Counted from the first letter of the stretch, positions 34,317-46,735 are shown. The stretch: 64,000 nucleotides of DNA from Heterohyrax brucei (GCA_028571685.1 CM053146.1:114985431-115049430); one strand, 5' to 3'. Made by a program: numbers and translations. The notes: generated by a model not told the origin, from the sequence alone.

Positions 34317-36737
34317 TGCATCTGAATGGTCTCCCCCAGGGTTGCTGGAAAAATGTGTGTAGTTGCTCTAGTTAGTTTATTGCACAAATAAGGATTGGCT
34401 CTGATTTGCTTTATCTATATCATTAAACCCAGATTATCTAGATTTGGAAAAATATGGTTGTGTTTTATGAGTGGTTTTTTGCTATATATGTATCTGTGTC
34501 TCAGTTGCCTTTAATTCTCACAAATGTTACAATCTCTGAAGAGGATCTGGTACCTATGTTTTTTATTTTCTTTATTCTTTTGTGACTAGACAATGTTTTC
34601 ATATCTTTACATCTATTGGGGGACTAGGATATAACATAAATGCCAAACTTAAAAAAAAAATTTGCAAGAATAATTCATAGGCTGGCTGCTTTTATACCTT
34701 GTCATTGAGTCAGGGAAAAAAAAAAAAAAGCTGTGGTCACCCAATTCACCTCAGTGATAAATAGAACAAAATCATATTTGTAGTATTTATTATTAAGTAT
34801 GTGGTATATTGCATTTATTTTCATCAATATCTCCTTTTCCTATGTTACTTTGCTTACGTTATTCACATTACATTGATAATATAAAAAAAAAATCCTACTT
34901 CATTTCTATGAAAATTATTTAGGCATCTATGCCAGTGTTTCTTGGACTTTTTTAAATCCAGTACTTGTCTTTAATTAGTACCAGATACAAAATTTATTAT
35001 GACAACTTTTAAGTCCTTTATAGGGATCATTATATTACTTTGCGGAGGATCCATAGTGTTTTATTTCTTGGCTTTTCAAGAAGTCTTGTCAAATATGTAT
35101 GCTTTCATATCACCTTTGTAATTAAGTCTATTCAAAAATCTGTGGTAGAATTCAGAAATGTTATTTTACTAAGGACTCCTTCTTCAAGAAAATCCCATTA
35201 TTGTCATTTCCTTAATTTTTATTATCCTTTGTTATAAATTTGCATGTTGTAAAGAAGGGCTTTTAGTTGTATGCTCCACTAGCTTCTAGATTCCTAACTG
35301 TTTACATATTCTCTGATTCCGTATTTAAACACAGAATGAGAAAGAAAATGTGAGTAATGTTACTATCTGTGAGGTGACTGCGAACTGCTTGAGACAGAAG
35401 TGGATAAAGAGGTAATATATAATTATAAATGAACCTCAAGGGCAAGTGTTTGGCTTCTTTCACTACCCTGTTGGAAAAGAAAAATCTCTTGAGTTTCACA
35501 GAGTAGCAACAACGTTCTTGTGTTTGCCATGCACCGAAAATACAATTAACAGTGTGTATGGGGAGAACAATGATGAAAGGAGAAATGAGTCTCTGAAAAA
35601 CACAGTCCTTCTAACTAGACTATGAAATACAAGTTCATGTGTCTTATCTGAAAATATTTAAGAGATATAGCAATAAAAGCATCTACCTGTCTTTTTAGGT
35701 TACTCAAAAGAGTTGACTATAGTTCCAAAATAGTATAAATAATCTGAGGTTGTCATTTATAATTCTGAATTTTGCCTTTGGAAAGTGGCAATAGATTTAC
35801 AATAAATAAATAACAGATGCAAGGAGTTTAGCAAGATCTTTTTTTTAATCAGTACAGTTATTCAAAATGCTAATGCATATTGTTCTTAATGGTTATGAGG
35901 GTGGTGTTTGCATTAATGGAAAAGAGAAGCCAAAGTCTTAGGTATGTAGTGGTAGTGCCATTATTTAGTCTAAGAAACCTTTTAAAGTGATAATATTAAC
36001 ACAAATAGCTAAAGTGATTGCCTTTGTTGAAGTTTTCTCTTACTGAAAGTGTGTAATGTACACTATATTTCATATCATGTAGTATACATTGCTGGCTAAT
36101 ACTAGGAAGTCGTATTTGAAAACAGGAATGGAAAGTACACAGTTGGTGCACTGGTATTCACTAGCCTCATCCCATTTGCCATTCCTTCCTTTTGTGGAGA
36201 ACCAGCAGGGCACCTGGTGCTGGGACAGCCTTGGCAAACAATCTAGAGAAAAAAAAAAACACTCCTTCTGAAAAGGTAGTTAAATCTCAAAAACCTCCAG
36301 TTCTTTGGTATTTATACAGAAGTTGTGGTATTTTCTTTTTCTTTTCTTTTTCATTCTTGATAAAAGAAAAGACAAATAGACTCAAAAGCTTCACCAAGAA
36401 AAGGCTTTTTGGAAGAATTTTAAAGATTACAGGGTCAGAACAGAGTGTTGCTGGGGAGGAATAGAGGGAAGAAGAAGAGGATTTGTAAGATCTGACTTTG
36501 AGTGGAGGAACAGGAGGGACGCTGCCCCCATACCACACAAATAGAATCTCTTGGAAGTCTTGGGGGCATTCATTCTGGGGAAGTAAGATGAACTCAAAAA
36601 TGTGGCATGTAATAGTTACCAGTCAGCATCTGCACAGAAACTTCTGACTCTGAGCTTTGTATAAAATCTATGAGCAGCTCAAATGAAAGAAATATTTGAC
36701 TGTTAGAGCATTTGTCACCTTGGTAGGGAGACCTATA
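34317..36737. other. Intergenic, nothing recognised
   Basis: AT-rich. A runs lie at about 34651-34660 and 34716-34729. Short frames at 35040-36538 show no domain. The two overlapping frames at 36192-36464 (+) and 36287-36538 (-) reflect a pyrimidine/purine-rich patch (ttttctttttcttttctttt, 36330-36349). Confidence 0.5.
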
Positions 36738-36950
36738 GATTGGTGTTTAACTGAATGGACATTGCTAACAGACAGACTCAGCCTTGAGTCCTGGGACATA
36801 ACTGAGTAGCTCTGTGATCCTTAACCAGTCTGAGCCTCATCTTCTTCAGCTTTAGAATCTGGATAATAAAAATATCAACCTCATAGGTAAAGATGAGTTT
36901 ACATGATTAATGTAGAGCACCTAACACAATTTCTGACACCTAATGCAACT
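36738..36950 (+). repeat. MIR
   Basis: Recognisable MIR progression: 'agtagctctgtgatccttaa', 'cagtctgagcctcatcttct', 'atctggataataaaaatatc', 'acctcataggtaaa', and 'gtagagcacctaacacaatt'. An old tRNA-derived SINE in sense orientation. Confidence 0.8.
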
Positions 36951-37247
36951 CCATACATGTCAGTTGTTACTGTATTTGAGTGATCCACATGTTTGTAGCA
37001 ACAGGGATTAAATTAAGAATCTGTGTTGTAAGAAATTAAAAAAGGGGCAATCTTTTAGATTGCATTGGTTGGAAAAGTTCAATTAATCAGTCAAAGGGCA
37101 GATAATCATTGAGAGTCCACTCTTCTAGAAAGTGCCACAAAAAAAGGACTATGGCTTTGTCCCTTCTTAAGAAGCTTAGAGTATAATAAGGAAGAGAAGT
37201 ACACATACAGGGTCTCATAGCTCAGGCGGAGTGATGGATTAGAAGGG
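36951..37247. other. Intergenic spacer
   Basis: Nothing recognised. It lies between two sense MIR copies. Confidence 0.4.
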
Positions 37248-37470
37248 CTGTACTATGTGAAAGCTTAGGTCACGTAGACTGGGTCTGGGATTGAAATCCC
37301 AGCTCTGTTGTTTACTAGCTGTATAATTTTGGGCCAGGTATCTAATCCCTATGTGCCAAAATTTCCCCATGTATAAAAGATGGTAATAATACGACTTGTA
37401 TTCCAGAGTTGTGGTGAGGATTATGTTTGTGAATACTACTAAGAGTCTAGAACATTGCTTGTCAGTAGCT
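37248..37470 (+). repeat. MIR
   Basis: Sense MIR: 'gggattgaaatcccagctct', 'gttgtttactagctgtataa', 'gggccaggtatctaatccct', 'gtggtgaggattatgtttgt', 'ctagaacattgcttgtcagt'. The B-box-like gattgaaatccc is preserved. Confidence 0.85.
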
Positions 37471-37529
37471 GGTAGTTGTTACTGTAATTGTATTAAGAGA
37501 AAGGAGGAACTAGAGAGGTTTCCTAAACT

Positions 37530-38450
37530 CTTTTCTTTTTTGACATACAGGTGATTAGGAAAGGCTTCCTGGTAGAAATAATGTCTAAGAAAAGAAGGGT
37601 GAGTAGGAGCTAGCCAGATGAACAGGAGAGGATAATTTGCAAGAGAAAGAAATAGCATGTAGAAACACCCAAAGGAGCAGGCATCTTTGTAATACTGAAA
37701 TGAATTCAAAAGGTATAGATTTTGGAATATGTGAGTAAGAACAAAGGAAGAAGAGATGTGAGAGAGGCCAGATAATGAAAGGCTTTTTAAAAATCACTGT
37801 AAGGAGGAGTTTAGCCTTTCTCACAAAACCAGTGGGGAGTCATTGAGGTGTAATTTGGCCACATGATCGAAAATCCTTGAAACAGACATCCAGAGGGAGA
37901 ATGTGAATAAAGACAGCATTGAGCTGAGGGGTAAACCTTGGGGGGGGGCCCACGTTTGGTGAAAGGAGAGAGAGAGTTGGTAAAGGAAGCCAAAAAGGAA
38001 TGGACGGAAGTTGAGAAGAACCAGGGATCCCAGTACAAGGACACAGAGGGAGATGGGGTTTCAAGTAGGAAGGGTTAAGCCAAGGTATTGAGTGCTGTAG
38101 AGAGATCAAGCAAAATGAGAACTGAGAGAAGTTTATTGGTTCTGGCAATTAGAAGGTGATTGGTGGCCGTAGAGCACTGGGGGGACTGTTAGGGCTGGAA
38201 GCCATATGGTGGAGGTGCAGGAACCAGGGAGAAAGCAGACTCCTGGACTAAAGACTGGAGGTTCACCCAGCTTTGCATTAAGTGAAGGGAAGAAAGAGAA
38301 GTTAGCGGACACACATGACCTTTTGAGTAGGCAAGAACTAGCAGGGTATTTCAGTGAACAGAGAATTTAGAGACACTGAGGGATCCAGGAAACAAGGACA
38401 GTTGATAAGCTTCAAAGCGGAAAAGGATTCATTTACTCGATGTGATCATC
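37530..38450 (+). repeat. Ancient mammalian interspersed repeat, family not assigned
   Basis: Phrases such as 'gattaggaaaggcttcctgg', 'gagagaggccagataatgaa', 'aggtgtaatttggccacatg' and 'gctgtagagagatcaagcaa' are typical of a widespread old mammalian repeat. The frames called on the minus strand here (37479-38148) are chance frames rich in F/L/S/P. A G run (gggggggg, 37940-37948) is present. Confidence 0.45.
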
Positions 38451-39055
38451 AGGCAAAAAAGAAAGGATGGAGGCAAGGACACACCATCATTTTGAAAGAA
38501 ATAGGAGAAAACTAAGGGATTTCTTTTTAGAAAGTTTTGAGAATGAGCACAAATACACAAAAATGTAGGACATGCTGTTGTGGAAGGTTTTCGTCAGCAG
38601 CTGTGGGAAAAGCTTTAGGGACTTAGTGGGAAAAGAATAAAACAATTGCTGAGTGCTCAGGAGACTAAGTTGTGCCTTTACAAGACAAATTAAAGAATTT
38701 AATTTTTCTGTGCATCTCTTGTAGTAGTGAGAATGAGAAACCTCTACTTAATTCCTTAAGAAACTTGAATTCTAATGCAGCACTTCAGGAAGCTACTGAA
38801 CTTTCTAAAATGGTTGTTCATTTTCTAATTTATATAGTTACACTAACTTTTTTACAAAATTCAATATAGGTTTGCAAAAGAACTACCTAAAGTGTGGTGA
38901 AGTTGCATAAGTAGCCTGTTACTCCACTTCCTGTAATGGCTGCATTTTGGAATATTTTACTTCCTGTTACATTCACATATCCCCAGATATTGACAGTATG
39001 GCTTCTATAAATTATATGTGCTATAGCTGGACCTCACTGGTGTTTCTGTCAGAGG
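38451..39055. other. Intergenic, nothing recognised
   Basis: No classified repeat or exon is seen. Confidence 0.45.
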
Positions 39056-39233
39056 AGCTGTGGTGGCATAGTGGTAAAGTGTTCATCTGTTAACCAAAAG
39101 GTGGAAGTTCAAGCCCACCAGCTGTTCTATAAGACGAAGATGCGTCATTCTGCTTCCATGAATGCTGACAACCTTAGATACCATATGGAGAAGTCCTGCT
39201 CTGTCCTATAGTGTCACTGACTCAACAGCAACA
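39056..39233 (+). mobile_element. AfroSINE, long variant
   Basis: Sense copy: head 'agctgtggtggcatagtggt', 'tgttaaccaaaaggtggaag', B-box region ggaagttcaagccc, and an extension (gacgaagatgcgtcattctg, cttccatgaatgctgaca) characteristic of the longer subtype. It ends 'gtgtcactgactcaacagca'. Confidence 0.87.
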
Positions 39234-39868
39234 TATCTTTATGTCATTATCACTGCTTCTGATTGTTAACGGCATTGAAGAGCTTGTCCTATTAATATGT
39301 CTCACTGAATATTAGTTTTTCTTCTTCCATATTTCAATTTGTTTGCTTTCTTAATCACATAATTTTACATTAGCATTTATAAGCCTTCAGATTGTCCAGA
39401 GGGCAAGTGAAATGGATGTGTTATCATTTGGAAGAGAATTTGTCTTTAAGTCACTGCTTTCATTTTTTTTTCTTATTATGAAGTTTAGATCTTAGAATTG
39501 CCTCAGTCTAGTTTTAGAATCTTCATCTCATTGAAGACTGAAAAGCTTCTCCTAAGTGGCTTCATGCTGTGCAAGATTCCTAAGAGTGGAGAGGCAGTTT
39601 TCAGTGCTTCAGACAGCCGCACTTTAGCAACAGGAGTATCCCTGCCCTGATGCATCTCCACGGAGAACTGTTCCCATCTCCTCACAGAGTCAAGTCAGAC
39701 CAAAGAAAAGCAGATTCTGGGAAGTAAGTTCTCTGATATGTCTGACCATAAACCTGGGTTTCTGAAATCCAAGATAACCCCCAGCACAGAGCCTGAAAAC
39801 AACGTGAAGCTACCAAAAAAAAGTACAGACAGTCTACTGGTTGTAAATGTCAACTTATAGACAGCTCT
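39234..39868. other. Intergenic, nothing recognised
   Basis: No classified repeat or exon. The minus frame at 39503-39685 has no recognisable domain. Confidence 0.4.
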
Positions 39869-41085
39869 TTTTTTTTTAATGATTAAGTGAAAGTGTACAA
39901 TCCAAGTCAATGTTGCGTACCTGCTGTCCTAGTCACCTGGTACTGCTCCAACAGAAAATACTATGAATGGAAGGCTTTATGAAGAGAAACTTTACTTGAC
40001 ACAGTCCAGAAAGCCATTAAGCCACAAATCCATTTACAAGTTACAGGTCCATTCAGTATGAGAAAGTGTCGCAGTCCAGTAGGCTGAGCCCAGGTTCCAG
40101 TACAGCAGCTCAGCACAGGAACCTCAGATCCAAAGGATGTGCTGTGCTCTCGGTCTTGGTGGTGTGAGGTTCCAAACTTCGTCTGCTCACTTCTCTCCCT
40201 TATATTCCAGAAGCTTGTAACTTGAGCCCTGCCTTGCGAACACAACTGATGCCCGTTCTCCATCATCAGTTATCACAGAGGCAGGATTCACAACACATGG
40301 GAGAAATGGCACCATTGGGACTCATAGCCACGTCAAATCAACATACATGTTTTGGGGGGGGGACACAATTCAATCCATGACATACACCTCTCTACAACTC
40401 TCTCCTCATTTTCACTCTACTACTAGTATCCTCCTAGTGAACACCTGTCCCCTCTTCTACATTCTCTCCTCTCCCCTCTAGAAAGAAACCAGTAAGACAG
40501 CCTTCTATAAATGCATAAAACCGTGAAGTACACACACCACATGCTCGTTCTGTGTCCCGGGTCCAGTCCATTCTTAGTCTGAAGTGTTGGCCTCAAGTCT
40601 GAGGCAGCAGCAACTCTAGAAGCCATGTTCCCAGGGGACCTTCCAAGTTGCCAGGCCATCAATTCTGGTCTTTTAGTAGAATTTTTGATCTGCACACCTC
40701 TTCTTCTCCTATTAGTTCAGGGACTCTACATTATGTCAACGCTGTCTTTGGTGATAGCCCAGCACCATCTTGTTTTTCTAGTCTCATGCTGATGTAGACT
40801 CCCAGTCATATGGGTTCTTCTGCCTCCTGTACTCATTTTTCTTCTTGTCTTTGATGTTCCTGGTCATCATCTGTCCCGGGGTAGATTGAGGCCAATTGAT
40901 GTTCCTCAGATGTCAGCAATATGTATGGAGTACAGAAGACTCTTAGCAAAAGGCTAGTTACACCTTTTAGAATAACTAACAGGGACCCCTGACCCTACTA
41001 CTCTATCCTTTAAAATGCTAAGTTAAATTTAGAAAACCTTTTATTTTATGGTGTAGTTCAGTTCTGCTGGCCTGCCTTCTTTTCA
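39869..41085 (-). mobile_element. L1 3'-UTR insertion interrupted by an LTR
   Basis: Bases 39869-39924 and 40383-41085 together follow the 3' UTR of the large L1: T tract, 'gaaagtgtacaatccaagtc', 'gaacacctgtcccctcttct', 'ggccatcaattctggtcttt', 'gctgtctttggtgatagccc', and 'aatgctaagttaaatttaga'. No ORF2 sequence remains, so it was 5'-truncated within the 3' UTR. An LTR (39925-40382) is inserted near its 3' end. The right boundary is approximate. Confidence 0.82.
39925..40382 (-). mobile_element. ERVL-MaLR-like solo LTR
   Basis: Reads TG...CA on plus (tgtcctagtcacctggtact ... attcaatccatgaca) and is the reverse complement of the LTRs at 52706, 56476 and 59644. It contains 'accacttt'-free but otherwise collinear landmarks: 'agaaactttacttgacacag', 'ggttccaaacttcgtctgct', 'acaattcaatccatgaca'. 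No internal viral sequence adjoins it. It interrupts an L1 3' UTR. No 5-bp target duplication is evident. Confidence 0.78.
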
Positions 41086-41184
41086 GTGCTTAGCTCCTTC
41101 TTTAGAACAGAGTGCTATAAACTCTACTACATTAAAAATTGAGTAAAAACAATGTTTTATAACACACACTACTTTGTGATTCTT

Positions 41185-41371
41185 GGGGGTCCTTTGTGGT
41201 GCAATGATTAAAAGTGTTCAACTGCTAACTGAAAGTCAGCAGTTTCAAGCCACTGGCAGATCTGGAAGAAGAATGTGACAGTTAGCTTCCATATAGATTC
41301 ACAGCCTTGGAAACCGAGTGGGATTGCCATGAGTCAGAATCAACTGACATCAATGAGCCTGTTTTTTTGGT
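41185..41371 (+). mobile_element. AfroSINE, long variant
   Basis: Sense: 'ctttgtggtgcaatgattaa', B-box-like agcagtttcaagcc, extension 'gaagaatgtgacagttagct' and 'agattcacagccttggaaac', and tail 'gccatgagtcagaatcaact'. It is followed by a TTA-rich microsatellite at about 41384-41417. Confidence 0.87.
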
Positions 41372-41383
41372 AGGAGGGGTATT

Positions 41384-41417
41384 GTTATTGTTATTATTAT
41401 TATGCACTATATTATTA
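41384..41417. repeat. (TTA)n microsatellite
   Basis: attgttattgttattattat followed by further TTA units, interrupted once by gcactata. Confidence 0.7.
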
Positions 41418-41465
41418 TTTTAAAGATGTTTTAGTGTATTTGAAAGTGTTTCTTAAGTGTTTTAT

Positions 41466-41626
41466 GTTGTTGGTGTTAGGTGCCATTGAGTTGGTTCTGG
41501 CTCATAGTGACTCCATAGGTCAGAGTAAAACTGCCCCATAGTTGCCAAGGAGCGCCTGGTGGATTTGAACTGCTGACCTCTTGGTTAGCAGCTGTAGCAC
41601 TTTACCACTATGCTGCCGAGATTTCC
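41466..41626 (-). mobile_element. AfroSINE
   Basis: Minus strand: 'gttaggtgccattgagttgg', 'cagagtaaaactgccccata', 'ggatttgaactgctgacctc' and head 'cactttaccactatgctgcc'. The low-coordinate end (gttgttggtgttaggtgcc) matches the RTE-type tail. Confidence 0.9.
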
Positions 41627-41640
41627 AAGTGCTTTATGCC

Positions 41641-41837
41641 AAGTAGCCAAGTGCTGTCGAGTTGGATCCAACTCATGGCATACCAAACTAAGTCCTTTGC
41701 CTTGGAGTCCAGCCAACTCACAGGGAACCCGTAGCATGGAGTAGAACTGTTCCATGGTGTTTCCAAAAAAAGAGGTAGTGTATTTGAACTGCCAATCTTT
41801 TGGTTAGCAGCCCAGCTCTTAACCACCAGGGCACCTT
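41641..41837 (-). mobile_element. AfroSINE with duplicated tail segment
   Basis: Minus strand and about 35 bp longer than its neighbour. The tail module appears twice ('gttggatccaactcatggca' and 'gccaactcacagggaacccg'), with 'ttttggttagcagcccagct' and the head beyond. It lies directly behind another minus-strand SINE. Confidence 0.82.
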
Positions 41838-41914
41838 TATATGCATAGCAAGGCAAAATATATATTATAGAGCAAGATAAACATGTGACTAACTGCTGTC
41901 AAATAAGAAGCCTG

Positions 41915-41994
41915 GGTAGCTATTCCAAGTTACCTACAAATTCCACTTAAAGACAAACTTAGGAATGAATCCCATTTTTGAGCCGAGGACTGCC
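41915..41994. repeat. Right-end fragment of the 13796-14103 DNA transposon type
   Basis: 'aattccacttaaagacaaac', 'gaatgaatccca' and 'gccgaggactgcct' resemble the right terminal region at 14040-14103. The left end is missing. Confidence 0.4.
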
Positions 41995-44900
41995 TCTGTC
42001 CCTGTGTTACCTTTGGTGTCTATAAATTGTGATTACTTATTTTCATTTCAGAGCTATACTTTGTGTTGAACCATGAACAGCAAAAAATACATTTAAATTT
42101 TTAAACCATAAGCTATTAGAGAAGGGTAAAGTGTTCCTTTGTGTCATGATTTCTTCTCTCTGAAGGGATGAATAGCAGTCGCCTTTCTCTGACATAAATA
42201 GCTTTCATATAATACCTTCCCAGAGGAAAAATGCTTTAGGACAAAATACAGTCGCTATTCTTTTTCTTCTCTCATGAACTTTTGAACAGAAAAATAACAT
42301 TAGCAGATTATTAAACTATTTGTCACCAAAGAAAAGTAGGTGGTGTTTTTGTGCCTTGGATAATTTTAAGTGGTGGAAAAAAGATCTTCAAAGGAATAAT
42401 CTCTACTTGCCCTGCTTGCAAAATTCACTATGTCTTTTTGCTCTTCAATGTAACTCACAATTATACTCGAATTTCAAATTTGTGAATTTGTTCATTATTG
42501 CAAATGGTTTAATTTTCACTGTAGAATCTGTATTAAGTTTCAGAGTTTGACCTGGGAGAAAGAAACTATTGAAAAATATTTTTTTTTCTTTCTTTTTTTG
42601 TGTTGTTTTGTTTCCTAGAGGAGTGTGTTATTTCCCAGAGGATATCAAATTCCAATGTCCATTTTGTAAATAAGTATCAGAAAGTCTGTTGTCTTCCCAG
42701 GCCAGACAGTATTTGCCTTAGTTGTGTGTGTATGTGTATGGTAAACTAATCTGTGAGTGGTTCCCTGATAAGGTGAACACTTAGTTAATTATCCAGAGCC
42801 TTGACATAGCCTATAATTGCCAGTCAGCTAACAAACATTTGATACTTGTCCTGGGGAGAGTTTGTTGAGACCTGGAGAAGCAAGCTCTTGATAGATGGGG
42901 AACAAACCAAATAAATATAGTATTTTATGTTCTTTTAATTCAGGGCCAAGTGGATTTGGATGAAGTGTTTATTTAGTTTGCTGGCTGTTTCAAGATGCTG
43001 TAGCATATTGATTCCTTTTATTACTAGCAGCCGTTTAACCTGACCTCTTCCAGATCCATATTTTAAAAGCCATAAATTTTAACTTTACTTGTGAGCAAAG
43101 GCTGAAATGCTGTGAAAGGCTTTTTATTAGTTGAGCTTCACCATTCTTGATGCTCTTCTGTCACCCATGGCAACAATATTTAGGGCTTCTTGGCTGCTGG
43201 CCTGCTTGGGAGGGGCAAAGACACCTATAAAGTGAAGTCATGAACATTTCAAGGGTGTAGAATTCCTTGAGGAGACAGGAAGACAAGTGCAGAAAAGTAA
43301 GGGCAGGACTAAAGACAGAAGGATTTGAGTTCCTGTTAAATTAATATTTACTTAGCATTTCAAGTGTGAATACTGTTTGTAAACAAGAAGCAAGATACGA
43401 GTTAACCAAAGAGGCTGTGGAGCCAGAGACCAACTCAAAGACTAATCTTATACATAGTCTCTGATGTCTGTATCCTAAACCCAGGGCCATCCTTGATCTT
43501 TGGAGAATAGCAAACCAAGACAATGACCTTTATTTCCTAAGTTTTGGAAATACATGCTGCACATCATAGATTGATTTCAACAAGATCTGGAAGGAAACTC
43601 TTTCTAGAAGGTCAATGGTTAACTTTTGGAAAATGCTATTGCCTGTCCTCTGATGACAGGGCACTATATTGAATCAATCAGCAAATCAAAACTATTTCAT
43701 CATTAAATAGCCTAGTATTGACTGCTCTCTGGTTGGTATACACTTTAAAGGACCAGTTTTTCAATAATAAGAAAATAAATATATATGAGTTTGCTCTTGA
43801 AATGCAGGAATAGGTGAGAATGTCATGTATTAGGAGTGGAGGACAAAAAGAAACTCATACTGCTTGTGCGGCTCCCTGGTTTTAACTTAGACAATTGAAT
43901 AGTTTTAGTCTACCGCATAGAAAACTTTTCATCAGCTGTTTAATTATCAGAGATGTTTGTTTAAACAAATTTTCTTTTCTCAACCCCTAGACCTCTTTTT
44001 ATTTGATCATGCAGCAAAACTCTAATACAGCATTAGTGAGGTTATATAAGCAAAGAATTATCATTTCAATTTTGGAGAAAAATACAAGCTATAAAAGGAA
44101 GGATTCATACTGAAGTAATTTAAATAAAAATACCTGTGACAAAAGAGAAATACTGAATATTTATATTTCTCCCCTATCTTCACCTTGAATTTCTTTGCAA
44201 AGACAGTCAATCCAAAATGATGTATATAGGGACTTGGTTTATTCTTTTGCGTTCCTGATTTTTTTCTTTTCTCTCTTGATAATGGCCTTCCTAATAATCC
44301 TTGTACTACCTATGACCAGAGACTACTGTCCTTGCATTTTATGGAACCAGATATTCTTAATAACCCAAGTGATACTTAGCAAGACAGCCTGTAACAGTTA
44401 TCTCCTCTCCGCGTATTTCAGAAACTTAACAAAAGGAAAACAAACCTATGTAAAGCTCATGCTGTTAAAATGAAATCCTCTCTCCAAATAATGCTTTTTG
44501 AATTGTTAAGATAGAAGAACTTTCTTAATAATTTGAGATAAACAAATCAGGATTAAAACACTGCAATTTTTTTCAACCACTTGAAAAACTGCCTAAATAC
44601 AGTCTGGTGCAGGTCCCACATAGCTCACATTATTGTTGGCTTTGGGGTAAAAACCTAAGCCTTCTGAGCATGTAAAATCTAAGCCTTCACTAAACAGAGC
44701 AAAATGTTTGCGTTGTTTGAACTAACTAACTTATCTGTTAAATATTGTATATCATACTGCTTCTTATTAACCATGTGTCCAACATTTTTAACATACTAAT
44801 ATTTGAATAAATTCCCGTCTCCATCCAGAGCAGCCATGGGGGTGGGGGTAAGGCCGGGGAAGGTGAGACATCTTGGACAGAAGGCTCTCCCCTAAACCCA

Positions 44901-46175
44901 CCAGAGGGAAAGCAAGTTACCTTGGAGACATTACTCAGATTTCTAGAAAAACTTGCCATTGAGTTGGCTGTCATGGTGTGAATTAAAAGGTTATGTCAGA
45001 GGTTAAACTATGCAATTAAATCAAGGAAGTGGATTATTCTGGTAGGTGATGTTCACTTTTGAAAAGAGATAGGATTAGCTGTATTTAGTCACATGTAAAC
45101 TGTACAAAGTGAACAAGGCGAAAAAATGATTTCTCTAAGTATTCCCCTGGAAAGAAAATCGTTGCATCTTGCACCTCTAATTTTTCATCTTAATTTTGTT
45201 AACTTCCTGAGGCTCATTATCCCTTTCCAAATTTGCACACGGTGACTGATGCATGGTGACAGGTTGTTTTTGTTTTTCAACTTTAAAAAATATTCCCTCC
45301 CTCCCTAAATAATTAACTGCAAATTAACCTTTTCTTTTACTGGACTATTTGTTGGAATAGAGTGCAGAAAATAGAAATGTGTACATGAAACTCCTTAGAC
45401 AGAAGATAAATTCTTCGAGGCCATCAGGGTATCATTTATTAAATGACTGCTGTAGTCCACTAAATGGGCCCCTTTTGACCTGAAAGAGTTAATGCTCTAT
45501 TGAAAGTGTCTGGGTTGTCCCCAGCTTTACTCCCTGGGAAGGCTCTGACCCATTAATGGCAGTAATAATAATAATAGAAAACAATCTCACTTTGCCTCCA
45601 TTACTCTGAAGCTGTTAATGGTATCCTAATGTTTTTTTATTCTGTAAGTGTAACTGAAAACTGACATTCTGCTCAGCTAAAATTTCAAATATAGTATTTT
45701 TTTTTCACTGCCATTTTTACATGCCATGCAGGATGCTGAGTAAGGAATAAGGCAAAGGCTTGTAATTGATCTTTTAAATCATCATAAACATTTATTTTTT
45801 CCCTATGGCTATGTCTAGTGCCAATAACTCAGTCATAAGATGATGGGAACAACTATTTAATGATGCATCACAAGCTCCTTCCTAATTTTTCACGAAGAAT
45901 AAGTCTGGGAATATAAAAACAGGGTACACTGTTAGCTCAAAAGTTAATTTTAAAATAAGAACAAAAACAACTCTTTTTTGTTTTTTGGTAGGATCCTTAG
46001 CAGTGAACCAAGTGTTCCTTGATTGGTATAAAATGCTACTTTAGAAATACTTCATATCTTTATATCTTTATTATAATCAATTATCAAAAGTAAAATAGGA
46101 TCCTCCAGGGTTTGAGACAGAACTGGGGCTTCTGTTTTCAGATGCTGACATCTGTAAAAGGAGATAATGGTAGTA
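41995..46175. other. Repeat-poor 4.2-kb stretch, no exon recognised
   Basis: Unlike its surroundings, this contains no AfroSINE, L1, RTE, LTR or MIR that I can recognise. It has T runs (42577-42599) and numerous AT-rich homeodomain-like ATTA/TAAT words, for example around 45550-45850 ('tggcagtaataataataata', 'tgtaattgatcttttaaatc'). No frame longer than 92 codons and no domain is seen. Conserved non-coding sequence is possible but cannot be shown without alignment. Confidence 0.5.
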
Positions 46176-46187
46176 TACCCGTCAGAA
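46176..46187. repeat. Target-site duplication of AfroSINE, left
   Basis: tacccgtcagaa; the right copy at 46371-46382 is tacccatcagaa, one mismatch in 12. Confidence 0.85.
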
Positions 46188-46370
46188 GGCAACCCTGGTT
46201 GTGTAGTGGTTAAGTGCTACAGCTGCTAACAAAAAGGTTGGCAATTCAATCTGCCGAGTGCTCCTTGGAAACTCTGTTGGGCAGTTCTGCTCTGACCTAC
46301 AGTGTCACTAGGAGTTGGAATTGACTCCACAGCTGTAGGTTTGGTATTGTTTTTTTTTTTTTTTTTTTTT
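46188..46370 (+). mobile_element. AfroSINE with (T)n tail and target duplication
   Basis: Sense copy: 'ggcaaccctggttgtgtagt' head, B-box-like 'ttggcaattcaatctgcc', 'gctccttggaaactctgttg', 'ggagttggaattgactccac', ending with about 22 T's (46349-46370). It is full length and bounded by a 12-bp duplication. Confidence 0.93.
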
Positions 46371-46382
46371 TACCCATCAGAA

Positions 46383-46498
46383 AGTTGTCCGGAGGATAAA
46401 AAGCATTTGGCACAGAGCCTATCACAAAGCAAGTTCTAAAGTAATAAATATTAGCTATTCTTGTTACCAGGTCATGGAGGTACAAGCAGCTTGCACGA
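46383..46498. other. Spacer between SINEs
   Basis: Old MIR-like words (gcatttggcacagagcctat, 46403-46422) are seen, but the fragment is too short to assign firmly. Confidence 0.35.
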
Positions 46499-46735
46499 GA
46501 CTAATAACTTAAAGGCTGCTGGCATGAACCCACCCAGTGGCTCCACACAAGAAAGACCTAGCAATCTCCCTCATTGAAAGATCTCTGCCAAGAAACCCTC
46601 TAGAGCAGTCCTACTCTAACACATGGGAAAAAGAAAGGTGTAGTAATCTGCTTCCATAATGATTATAGTCAAGAAAATCCTACTGGAATACATAATGTCA
46701 TCACAAGTCAGAATTGATAGCAATAAGTATTGTTG
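46499..46735 (+). mobile_element. AfroSINE, long rearranged variant
   Basis: Sense: 'cataacc'-less head, then 'acccacccagtggctccaca', 'gaaagacctagcaatctccc', a second partial copy of the middle ('aatctgcttccataatgatt') and 'gtcatcacaagtcagaattg'. The duplicated middle explains its length of about 237 bp. It ends in a GTT/ATT-rich stretch. Confidence 0.78.

Noticed and set aside
37585..38148. Overlapping minus-strand frames of 76-102 codons
   Set aside because: They have biased F/L/S/P composition opposite a purine-rich ancient repeat and show no domain.
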